A stretch of 64,000 nucleotides of DNA. Source: an uncultured Oscillospiraceae bacterium. Lineage in GTDB: Bacteria; Bacillota; Clostridia; Oscillospirales; Ruminococcaceae. Location of the stretch: positions 1 through 64,000 of the forward strand of contig CANNTZ010000001.1 in assembly GCA_947522735.1 (NCBI GenBank), given 5' to 3'. This document shows, one piece after another, positions 8,618-16,242 of the stretch (the first letter of the stretch is position 1; every line of letters begins with the position of its first letter). A model generated the notes under the pieces. That model was not told the origin of the DNA and did not search any database. It was given only the letters and a program-made list of their open reading frames with translations. The position numbers were made by a program, and so were the translations under genes.

Positions 8618-9862
8618 ATGAAAAAACTCATCGCACTCACTGTGGCGCTTGTGCTGTCGCTTGGACTTGCAACCACCGCCTTTGCCGCAGTTTACAACGG
8701 CGGACAGTTGCTCAACGACACTATCAGCGACGAGGAGGCGGTCTATCACGTCCGCAGCTTCGACAGCTACGACACTCTCAAGCTCTGGGCTTACTTTGAC
8801 GGCGGCCAGCAATCTCAGACCTTCACCTTTCAGGAGAGCGACGGCTCTCCCGCCTATCTGAAATACAACGATGAGCCGGTCAAATACAGCGGCAGCAGCA
8901 CCGGCTATAAGCTGACAAATAACGCCAAGTACGTCTCGTCGATGTCCTTCTCGTTCGTGCCGGCGTGGTTCAGACAGGAGGGCGAAAAATACGTCTCCTG
9001 CAATGCGGGCGACGAGGGCGCGGTGCAGCTCATCGGCGGCATCAGCATCAGCGTGACCCCGGTAGACTTCGTTATCTCGGAGGACGTGACGGTCAACGGC
9101 TACTTCTACATGTGGGACAACATGGCCGCAAGCACCGAATATCTCAACGTCTGCTATTTTGAGCTGGAGCTGCGCAATCATTACGTGGCAAACAAGGACA
9201 TTGCCAACGCCGCCGCGATGAACCGCAGCCTGCTCATACGGCGCTATCACGGAGCGTCCGGGGACAAGGTCGATCCGGCCTATGTCGTAAAGACCTCGCA
9301 GTTTGCAACCATCACCCGCGCGCTCACGCCGATTACGTTTGAATATGACGGGCTTTGCACCGTCAAGCTCACTGATGCGATGATACAGGAGGGCATAAAC
9401 TTCAAGTACGATCAGGATATCTCCAACGAGCTCATCTATGCGAATCCTAAGGCGCACATGTACGCGCTCAACTTCCTCTCCGAGCAGACGCTGCGCTCCG
9501 ACGCAGCCGTGACCATCACGGCGGAGATAGCGCCCGAGCTCGGATATAACACGACGGACAAGAGCCAGCCGGTCTATCTCTACTATTCCAGAGACGGCAA
9601 GAGCTACGTTGAGGCCGGACGCGGCGATCTGAAGGACGGCAGCCCGGTGTTTAATATCGCCAAGGGCAACCGGCTGGGCTATCTGCTCATCTCGGACAGC
9701 GCGATAATCTCCGCGCAGTCTGACGAGAACGTCAAGCCCTCCGGTCAGGACAAGCAGAACGCAAACACCGGCGCAAACGGCATGGTCAGCGCGGCTGTGG
9801 CGCTGGCGGTGGTATCGCTTGTCGCGGCAGGCGCGGTCTGCGTCAAGCGCGCGGGCCGCTGA
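8618..9862 (+). CDS. Secreted protein with C-terminal sorting-like signal, unknown function
   Basis: The start at 8618 is fixed by GGAGGAGATCATT before MKKLIALTVALVL; an upstream in-frame ATG at 8522 has no SD. The 414-residue product has a clear signal peptide ending near AFAA (about 23). A long beta-rich region of no family I recognise follows. The C-terminus reads Gln/Asn-rich linker, NANTG, a hydrophobic helix of about 20 residues (AAVALAVVSLVAAGAV) and CVKRAGR. This layout resembles a cell-wall sorting signal with an NxxTG box instead of LPxTG. No sortase gene is in the window. It stands alone between a promoter and a terminator. Confidence 0.75.
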   Translation: MKKLIALTVALVLSLGLATTAFAAVYNGGQLLNDTISDEEAVYHVRSFDSYDTLKLWAYFDGGQQSQTFTFQESDGSPAYLKYNDEPVKYSGSSTGYKLTNNAKYVSSMSFSFVPAWFRQEGEKYVSCNAGDEGAVQLIGGISISVTPVDFVISEDVTVNGYFYMWDNMAASTEYLNVCYFELELRNHYVANKDIANAAAMNRSLLIRRYHGASGDKVDPAYVVKTSQFATITRALTPITFEYDGLCTVKLTDAMIQEGINFKYDQDISNELIYANPKAHMYALNFLSEQTLRSDAAVTITAEIAPELGYNTTDKSQPVYLYYSRDGKSYVEAGRGDLKDGSPVFNIAKGNRLGYLLISDSAIISAQSDENVKPSGQDKQNANTGANGMVSAAVALAVVSLVAAGAVCVKRAGR

Positions 9863-9902
9863 CCGGTCTTAGCGCCGTCTCTCCGCGGCGCGAGCGGTTC
9901 AA

Positions 9903-9991
9903 GCCGCGCAGCCATGTCCGTCAGCGCGGCTGCGCGGCAAAACGCAAAAACACGGCGGAGGATATTTTCAAATCCTCCGCCGTGTTTTTTT
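9903..9991. terminator. Bidirectional terminator region
   Basis: Two hairpins. The first is GCCGCGCAGCC (9903-9913) with GGCTGCGCGGC (9928-9938). The second has 14-base arms 9950-9963 and 9972-9985 (ACACGGCGGAGGAT and its complement), flanked by T-rich sequence on the plus strand and A-rich sequence on the other side. It can serve both the secreted-protein gene and the convergent FemAB-type gene. Confidence 0.9.
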
Positions 9992-9998
9992 GTTATTT

Positions 9999-10976
9999 TC
10001 AAAATTCGTCCCAGACAAATTCCCCCGCGAACTCGACGACCTCGCCGTTGAACTTGCATTTGAACAGATAAACCCCGTAAAGCTCCTCGCTCTCAGCCGG
10101 GTCGGTGCAGACGCCCTGGAAATCATACAGCGAGCTTCCGCTCTGTATTGCCCACTGCATCATGCTCCACTGCATCAGATCGTTCGGGTGAAGCTCGCGG
10201 TAATCGTTGGACGAGCCGCCATAGATATGCGCGGTCTTGCCCGCGTAGGTGACGGTTATCGCGCCGGAGACCGGCTTATCGTCGTAATAGCACATGTAAA
10301 GCCGGATGTCGTCGCCATAGACGTCGAGAAAATTCTTGAGATAGGACTTCGGACGTATCGAAAAGCTCTGGCGCTCGCCGGTCTTGGCGTAGACCTCGTA
10401 GAAATCGTCTATCCTCGAGCTGTCGCAGATCTCGCATTTTACGCCGCGGCGCTGCGCAAAGCGGATGTAATAGCGCGTCTTGCGGTCAAAATGCAGGAAC
10501 AGCTCCTCCTCCGTCTTGCCGGAAAGCCCCGTGAGCATATAGTTTTCGCGCGTCTGTATTGTCTGATGGAACTTTGCGCCCGGCGTAAATTTGAAGCCGA
10601 CCGACGTGAACGTGTCGATAGCCCTCTGGTCTGACGCCAGAATATACGGATCCACCTTGAATACGTTGGCGTTCCACTCCCGGCCAAGCTGCTTTGCGCC
10701 CTCAAGCAGATCCGCTATGGCGTCCGGGTCATAGTAGTCGCACAGCGGCCCGCGCGGAGCGTACATCAGCGCATATCCGTCTTTTTTCGCATTCGGCATT
10801 ATCAGCACGAGCATCGAGCCTGTTATGCGTCCGGCTCCGTCCTCCGAGACCACGACGGCGCTCTCCCAGTTCGGCTTCACTTTCGGCCAGCGTATCGACT
10901 GCGTAAAGCTGCCGTTGGGGTGGTTCTTCACAAAGCTCTCGTATTCGTCGTAGCGCTCCGGTGTGAGTATACGCAT
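9999..10976 (-). CDS. FemAB/FemX-family peptidoglycan bridge aminoacyltransferase (copy 1)
   Basis: Predicted to transfer an amino acid from aminoacyl-tRNA to the lipid II stem peptide, the family's role in building interpeptide bridges. From the chosen start (MRILTPERYDEY, AAGGGA upstream at about 11 bases) the protein has 325 residues: two GNAT-like halves with NGSFTQSIRWPKVK near the N-terminus, KTRYYIRFAQRRGV in the middle and GGSSNDYRELHPNDLMQWSMMQWA near the C-terminus. These blocks are repeated in the upstream neighbour (11012-12145), so the two are tandem paralogues. Donor amino acid unknown. Codons upstream of 10976 stay open but have no SD. Confidence 0.85.
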   Translation of the reverse strand: MRILTPERYDEYESFVKNHPNGSFTQSIRWPKVKPNWESAVVVSEDGAGRITGSMLVLIMPNAKKDGYALMYAPRGPLCDYYDPDAIADLLEGAKQLGREWNANVFKVDPYILASDQRAIDTFTSVGFKFTPGAKFHQTIQTRENYMLTGLSGKTEEELFLHFDRKTRYYIRFAQRRGVKCEICDSSRIDDFYEVYAKTGERQSFSIRPKSYLKNFLDVYGDDIRLYMCYYDDKPVSGAITVTYAGKTAHIYGGSSNDYRELHPNDLMQWSMMQWAIQSGSSLYDFQGVCTDPAESEELYGVYLFKCKFNGEVVEFAGEFVWDEF

Positions 10977-11011
10977 TTTTTTGATCGTCCCTTGCGTTTT
11001 ATTTTCGCGTT

Positions 11012-12145
11012 TTATTTTTCGATAGCGCTGTTTTCGGGCCTTTCCTCCGCCTTTATAGGCTTGCGGGCGCCGCCGGTGTGGTTTTTCTTTGCGCGGAACC
11101 ACGCAAGCACATTATAAAACCTGTGCTTGGCGGTGTTGGCGGTGTTGAACAGCCATGTGTAGAACGGGCTAACCACGTAGTCAAATTCGCCCACGTAGCC
11201 GAGGATTTCTCCGTTGAAGCCTTTCTTGAAGCGATAGACGCCGATCATCGGGCTGGCGGGATCCGCGTTGACGGGGATGCCGAGGAAGTCGTAGAGGAAG
11301 CAGTTGCTCTCGATAGCCCAGCGTATCATCGACCACTGCATCAGATAGTTCGGCATGACGTTTCTGTACTTATTATCCGACGCACCGAAAACGTACCATG
11401 TCTTTCCGGCGAACTGCACGCAGATAGCTCCGGAGACGGCCTGTCCCTCGTAGAAGCACATATAAAGGCGCAGCTTGTCGCCGAAGACGTCCATCATGTG
11501 CTCAAAATATTCCATCGGGCGCGGGATGAAGTTGTCGCGCACGGCGGTGATCTTCATCAGGCGGTAAAACTCGGGGACATATGACTTGTCACAGACGCGG
11601 CACTCGACGCCGTGCTTCATCGCAACGCGGATGTTGTAGCGCGTCTTTTGGGTGAAGCTCATCAGCACCTCGTCCTCGGTCTTGCCGTAGATGTCGGTGA
11701 GGCCGTAGTTAAAGCGGACCTGAATTGTCTCAAAATCCTTTTTCCCCGGCTCATAGGTGAAGCCGAGCCTTGTAAACCGGCTGATGGTGTCCTCGTCGGT
11801 CTCGCGGACACAGGGATCCACCTTTATCAGAAAGCCCTGATGGCGACGCGCCACCTCGCGCGCTCCGTCAAGCAGGTCCTGCATGACCTTTTCGTCGTGA
11901 TAATCGCAGACGGGACCGTGCGGAGAATACAGCAGCCGCTTGCCGAACACGGGCAGCTTCTGCATGAGGATGAGCATCGCGCCGACGATTTTTCCATCCT
12001 CGCCGCGCGAAACGACAATCTCGTGCCCCCAGTTGGATTTTAGCTTTATCCATTCCAGCGACTGGGTAAAATTGCCGTTTCTGTGCCAGGTTTCCCCGGC
12101 AAACTCCTCAAACTCCCGATAGTCTTCCCTTGCAAGTATCTCCAT
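11012..12145 (-). CDS. FemAB/FemX-family peptidoglycan bridge aminoacyltransferase (copy 2)
   Basis: A 377-residue paralogue of the next gene downstream, sharing NGNFTQSLEWIKLKSNWG, SPHGPVCDYHDE, QKTRYNIRVAMKHGVE and NVMPNYLMQWSMIRWA. It has a C-terminal tail of about 45 residues, basic and probably membrane-facing, absent from copy 1. The two genes are 35 bases apart and likely one operon, preceded by the lipoprotein gene. Two such enzymes in series usually add successive bridge residues (as FemA/FemB or MurM/MurN); that division of labour is inference here. Confidence 0.87.
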   Translation of the reverse strand: MEILAREDYREFEEFAGETWHRNGNFTQSLEWIKLKSNWGHEIVVSRGEDGKIVGAMLILMQKLPVFGKRLLYSPHGPVCDYHDEKVMQDLLDGAREVARRHQGFLIKVDPCVRETDEDTISRFTRLGFTYEPGKKDFETIQVRFNYGLTDIYGKTEDEVLMSFTQKTRYNIRVAMKHGVECRVCDKSYVPEFYRLMKITAVRDNFIPRPMEYFEHMMDVFGDKLRLYMCFYEGQAVSGAICVQFAGKTWYVFGASDNKYRNVMPNYLMQWSMIRWAIESNCFLYDFLGIPVNADPASPMIGVYRFKKGFNGEILGYVGEFDYVVSPFYTWLFNTANTAKHRFYNVLAWFRAKKNHTGGARKPIKAEERPENSAIEK

Positions 12146-12182
12146 TTCCTGTGCCGCCTCCGATAATTATAGCAGCCGTACC

Positions 12183-12770
12183 TCAATACGGTATGTATTT
12201 GTCAACAGACGCCTGAGCGGCCTCGATATCCTCGACCGCCAGATAGATTATATATTCGCCCTGAGTGTATATCACGGCTTTCTTCATTATAGCATAGGCG
12301 TTGTTGACGTCGTAGTGCTCGAAAAATGCGGTACGGGAATCCTTCCACTGCCGGAGCTGTTCGAGTATAGTTTCCCGGCAGCCCTCGGCGGGCTTGATTA
12401 TGCAGACGTCCTGCACGCCGTAGATACCGCTGGTGTAGAGCACGCGGTATTCCACGACGTCCTCGGGCTCGATGAGGAATATGTCGTGCAGATCTTTGTC
12501 GTTGGCAACGCATATCCCGCGGCACACGTCGTCCGCGTATATCTCGCCGATAATTCTGCCTATGTTTGTTTCGGTGGCGCGCATGTTCACGCTCGCGCCC
12601 AATATCGGCTCCGCCTCCACGGCGTCCTCCGCCTCTCCGGAGGTAAAGGGAAGTATCTCGGCGGCCTCCGCCACCTGCGAAATGTTCTTCACAAGGTTGC
12701 ACCCGCCAAAAACAGTAATAGCAAGCAGTAATATTACCGCAAGTATAATATTTACAATTCTCCCTGACAC
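12183..12770 (-). CDS. Small secreted lipoprotein, DUF4358-like
   Basis: The 195 residues start with a hydrophobic segment ending ITVFGGC (Cys24), a weak lipobox. The mature part of about 170 residues has EYRVLYTSGIYGVQDVCIIKP and a helical region REtILEQLRQWKDSR, which together resemble the DUF4358 lipoprotein family; that match is from memory of the pattern and is moderate. It is 37 bases upstream of the two FemAB genes, same strand, under a strong promoter (12850-12877), so a cell-wall role is possible. Confidence 0.75.
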   Translation of the reverse strand: MSGRIVNIILAVILLLAITVFGGCNLVKNISQVAEAAEILPFTSGEAEDAVEAEPILGASVNMRATETNIGRIIGEIYADDVCRGICVANDKDLHDIFLIEPEDVVEYRVLYTSGIYGVQDVCIIKPAEGCRETILEQLRQWKDSRTAFFEHYDVNNAYAIMKKAVIYTQGEYIIYLAVEDIEAAQASVDKYIPY

Positions 12771-12849
12771 GATTCGGTCGCTCCTTTCGCAGGGAAATCT
12801 CAGCGCGCCCGCATCATTTGCGGCGGCGCTGTAAAAGCAATCACTATTA

Positions 12850-12877
12850 ATTATACTTATTTTTGCCGCAAAGTCAA
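12850..12877 (-). promoter_or_regulatory. Promoter of the lipoprotein-FemAB unit
   Basis: Minus-strand TTGACT (12872-12877), spacer 16, TATAAT (12850-12855), about 80 bases before the lipoprotein start. Confidence 0.75.
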
Positions 12878-12917
12878 CCTTTAGGCGCCATGCTTTACAG
12901 ATATTTAAGGATTATCA

Positions 12918-12953
12918 CAAAATAAGGGGCCGGTTCCGTCCGACCGACCCCTT
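12918..12953 (-). terminator. Terminator of the M23 peptidase gene
   Basis: On the minus strand AAGGGGTCGG (12953-12944) pairs with CCGGCCCCTT (12933-12924), followed by ATTTTG. It lies 15 bases after the peptidase stop. Confidence 0.8.
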
Positions 12954-12967
12954 GTTCTTCCTGAAAA

Positions 12968-14986
12968 TCAGATGTAATTCTGCGGATTGACCGCTACGCC
13001 GTTGATCTGTATCTCGAAGTGACAATGAGTTCCCGTGGCGCGTCCCGTCATTCCGACCGCGGCGATCCTCTGACCCTGGCTCACGAAGTCGCCTGCGCTG
13101 ACATAGACGTTGCTGCAATGCGCGTAGAGCGTCGCAACGCCGCCGCCGTGGTCGATCTTCAGGTGCAGGCCGTAGCCATAGTAAAGGCGCTTGACGAAGA
13201 CGACGGTGCCGGGCGCCGCAGCGTAGATATCGGTGCCGCGCGGCGCGGCGATATCAAGCCCCGAGTGACCGACATAGCCCCTAAACCTACAGCTTATGTA
13301 GCCGCCGTTGACAGGCCAGATGAACGCCGTGGAGACGCTGCCGCTGCCTGTCGAGGCCGAGCCGTTGCCCCTGTTGCCGGAGGGCTTTGGCAGATATGTA
13401 CCGACGCTGAGCACCTGATTCACCGGCGCGGTTATCTCGGTGGTGGATATTACCGTGCGCTCCACCTCGACGCCGTCGATATACACGACGTCCGCGACCT
13501 GCTCGCTGATGCCGGGAATACCCTTGGATTTAACCGTGGTCACGCCGTTGTATACCTTTGGATCGCTGACCTTATCGGTGCCGAACGGAACCTCTATCTC
13601 ATAGGTCTCGCGGCGGGTCACCTTGATTCCGAGGAACGGCTCGGACTTGGAGATGAGCACCTCGTCGCCGCCGTAGACATGATCCATTATGCCGGGGTTT
13701 AGCGCAACGAGATCGGCAAGCTTCATATTGTTCTTGTTCGCTATCCTGATGGGCGAATCGCCCTTGACGACGGTGTAGTACCGCTCGCCCTCGACCTCGC
13801 TGTCAAGCTGCTGCTCGATTGTGCTCAGCGGCAGGATGGAGGTGGAGGGATAGATGCCCTCCGAAAGACGTATCTTGTTGACAAAGGAGACGGTCTCGCC
13901 CGCTGTCCCGGTGCGGTATTGATCAAGCCGCGCGTCAAGCGCGTTCAACAGCGCGTCCATGTCGTCGGTCGCGCCGATGAACTGATCGTCGATATACAGC
14001 CCGTAGGCGGTCTGCACATCGTTTCCGGAGGCGCTGATTATCCTGTTTGCAAGCGCTTCGGTCGAGGTGAACTTGTCCTTGTCGATGACGCAGAGAGTAA
14101 AGCGCGGGATAGAGTCGCTCGGCTGGAGATAGACCTCGTTGATGACGCGGTCGCGTACTATGCGCTCCGCCTCGTCAAAGCCGGTCTCGTTCTCGACGTA
14201 ACCTATTATCTCGCCGTCATATTCCACCGCAAAGGCGAATGTGAGAGAGTTGAAATAGCGGATTACCGTCACGAGCAGCAGTGCCGCCAGAACCGGCGCC
14301 GCATAGTTGAACAGCGTCGCGATAATGTGCAGCAGCGGCTTGATGCAGGTCCAGAGCATGAGCGGCGTCTCGCGGATGAGCGCTACAAAACGGCTCCTGC
14401 CGGTTTGCTCCGCCTCTCTTATGCGGGTTACGCACATCTTCAGCTCGACGCGCGCGCCGTGGAACAGCGCGGTGCGGCGGCTCCAGAAGTTGAGCCAGTG
14501 CAGCTTGAAGCGCGCCCAGAAGCGGTGCCAGCTATCTCCGGCATCGTCCATTATCTCAAGATAGCGCCTGCGGCAGCTCCGGCGCATCCGGCGCGAGCTT
14601 CGCAGCAGCTTTGCGCCAAGGATGTACAGCGAGCGATAGATACATTTGTAAAAGCTTCCGAACGCCCTTTTGACTGCGTATGCCGCCCTGACCAACGCCT
14701 TACCGACACGGGTCAGGATGAAACGGTCGAGCAGCTTTTCCACAGCGGCGTGCAGCCGTGAGAAAAAGGCCGCAATGAGCGCAAAGAACCGCGCCAAAAA
14801 AGCACCGACGGCGGCAAAAAAAGCGCGCTGCTTTCCCGCGCCGTCGCATAGAGCGGCGGCTTTCTTTTCGGTATCAGCCTGTGCCTTGTTGGTTTTATTG
14901 GTTTTTTCGGTGTTTTCAATGCTTTCAGCGCCGGCGGAAGTCCTGGCTGCACCGCCGCGCTTTCTGGTATATGTGATGCCGATCAT
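12968..14986 (-). CDS. Membrane-anchored LysM-G5-M23 peptidoglycan endopeptidase
   Basis: Likely cuts peptidoglycan cross-bridges outside the membrane. From the start at 14986 (MIGITYTRKRGG) it has 672 residues: a basic, Arg/Lys-rich cytoplasmic N-terminus of over 200 residues, one membrane helix at about 218-243, an uncharacterised extracellular region, LysM (403-447), G5 (448-525), a Ser/Gly linker, and an M23 domain (562-672). The zinc motif is GHSGLD (His574, Asp578), and HCHFE supplies His654 and His656. The start is chosen because the promoter at 15012-15040 excludes the longer frame; the SD GGGGAG is unusually close to this ATG, so initiation here is not certain. The long basic N-terminus is odd for the family. 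Confidence 0.88.
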   Translation of the reverse strand: MIGITYTRKRGGAARTSAGAESIENTEKTNKTNKAQADTEKKAAALCDGAGKQRAFFAAVGAFLARFFALIAAFFSRLHAAVEKLLDRFILTRVGKALVRAAYAVKRAFGSFYKCIYRSLYILGAKLLRSSRRMRRSCRRRYLEIMDDAGDSWHRFWARFKLHWLNFWSRRTALFHGARVELKMCVTRIREAEQTGRSRFVALIRETPLMLWTCIKPLLHIIATLFNYAAPVLAALLLVTVIRYFNSLTFAFAVEYDGEIIGYVENETGFDEAERIVRDRVINEVYLQPSDSIPRFTLCVIDKDKFTSTEALANRIISASGNDVQTAYGLYIDDQFIGATDDMDALLNALDARLDQYRTGTAGETVSFVNKIRLSEGIYPSTSILPLSTIEQQLDSEVEGERYYTVVKGDSPIRIANKNNMKLADLVALNPGIMDHVYGGDEVLISKSEPFLGIKVTRRETYEIEVPFGTDKVSDPKVYNGVTTVKSKGIPGISEQVADVVYIDGVEVERTVISTTEITAPVNQVLSVGTYLPKPSGNRGNGSASTGSGSVSTAFIWPVNGGYISCRFRGYVGHSGLDIAAPRGTDIYAAAPGTVVFVKRLYYGYGLHLKIDHGGGVATLYAHCSNVYVSAGDFVSQGQRIAAVGMTGRATGTHCHFEIQINGVAVNPQNYI

Positions 14987-15011
14987 CTCCCCAGAGATAA
15001 TAATTGTTCTT

Positions 15012-15040
15012 ATTATAATACATTTTCCTATTTGACGCAA
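15012..15040 (-). promoter_or_regulatory. Promoter of the M23 peptidase gene
   Basis: Minus-strand TTGCGT (15035-15040), spacer 17, TATAAT (15012-15017), giving a leader of roughly 20 bases before the start at 14986. Confidence 0.7.
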
Positions 15041-15150
15041 TCTAACACGGAGCACTTTTACAGAAAGTTAAATAAATACCCGCATTTTTGTTGTGTGATA
15101 TTACAACTTTTGCCTTTAATGAAGAAAAATTCCCCTTGTCACACCGTTTT

Positions 15151-16110
15151 TCAGTCCTCCATAGCAATGCAGACGGCGGCGTAATCGCCGATCTGCTCCG
15201 ACAGCCTCGCGGGCAGAATATTGCAGCGCTCAAGCGCGCCGGGCAGACATTCGCGCTCGATAACCGGCAGGATGTGCGGCAGCAGCAGGCCGGTGGAGCG
15301 CGGGTAGATTCCTCCGAGGACGATGCGCTGCGGGTCGAGGACGTCGATAAGCACGCTCAGGCACTGCCCGAGGCGTTGGCCGCAGACCGCGTAGGTTTCG
15401 AGGGCGGCGCTGTCCCCCGCGTCCGCGGCGTCTGCGATGGTCTTTGCGGTTATCGCGGCACGGTCGTCGCTCCAATATGACGGCCTTTCGCCGTTTTGAT
15501 AACGCGCAAGCCCTATAGTATAGCCGAGCTGCGCGATGCCGCCTCCGCTGCAAAAGCCCTCGAAGCTCCCCGGCTTGCCGTAGCCGGAGGGGCCGAACGC
15601 CTCCGCACGGACATGCCCGATCTCCCCGGCGCGGTCCGAGCTGCCGGAATATAGTCTGCCGCCGAGGATAAGTCCCGCGCCAAGCCCAGTGCCGAAGGTG
15701 AGAAATACCATGCTGTCACAGCCGCGCCCTGCTCCGTAGCGCCATTCCGCTACGGCACAGGCGTCGGCGTCGTTGCGCAGCTTTGCCGGTACGCCGAAGC
15801 GCTCGCGCAAAATGGTGCAGACCGGCACCTCGTCCCACGAGGGCAGGTTGGGCGGACGCTTTATCACGCCTGTGGCCGAATCCAGCGGCCCGCCGCAGCT
15901 CACGCCGATGCTCTCGAAGCGCGCTACGCCCTCAAATTCCGTCAGTATCCCGCAGAAGCGCTCTATTATCGCGTAGGGGTCGCCGCCGTACTGCGTGGCG
16001 AAGCGCTCCTTTTTGAGTATCACGATATCGTTCTCGTCCGCCGCGGCGAGTATCACCGCACACTTTGTGCCGCCGATGTCGATTCCGGCAAATATTCTTC
16101 TATTACCCAT
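15151..16110 (-). CDS. ROK-family sugar kinase
   Basis: ATP-dependent sugar kinase of the glucokinase/NagK type. FAGIDIGGTKCAVIL (about 7-21) is the phosphate-binding loop, LRNDADACAVAEW carries the catalytic Asp, and FLTFGTGLGAGLILGG follows. Length 319 is normal. The usual ROK zinc motif (CxCGxxGC after GHxxxE) is not present: after GEIGHVR the region has no Cys until FCSGGG. SD GGAGGG precedes the ATG. It lies just downstream of the glycosidase gene on the same strand, so it probably phosphorylates a sugar released by that locus; the exact sugar is open. Confidence 0.88.
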   Translation of the reverse strand: MGNRRIFAGIDIGGTKCAVILAAADENDIVILKKERFATQYGGDPYAIIERFCGILTEFEGVARFESIGVSCGGPLDSATGVIKRPPNLPSWDEVPVCTILRERFGVPAKLRNDADACAVAEWRYGAGRGCDSMVFLTFGTGLGAGLILGGRLYSGSSDRAGEIGHVRAEAFGPSGYGKPGSFEGFCSGGGIAQLGYTIGLARYQNGERPSYWSDDRAAITAKTIADAADAGDSAALETYAVCGQRLGQCLSVLIDVLDPQRIVLGGIYPRSTGLLLPHILPVIERECLPGALERCNILPARLSEQIGDYAAVCIAMED

Positions 16111-16242
16111 ACAAAGCCCTCCAAGTCATGTTAAGGTAACTTTGTTTATTATTTTAACATATCACGCACAGCTTTGCAAGAAAAACAGACGGGAGAGGAA
16201 CGAGCCTCTCCCGCCATGCATACATGTTCGCCATATATTCGC

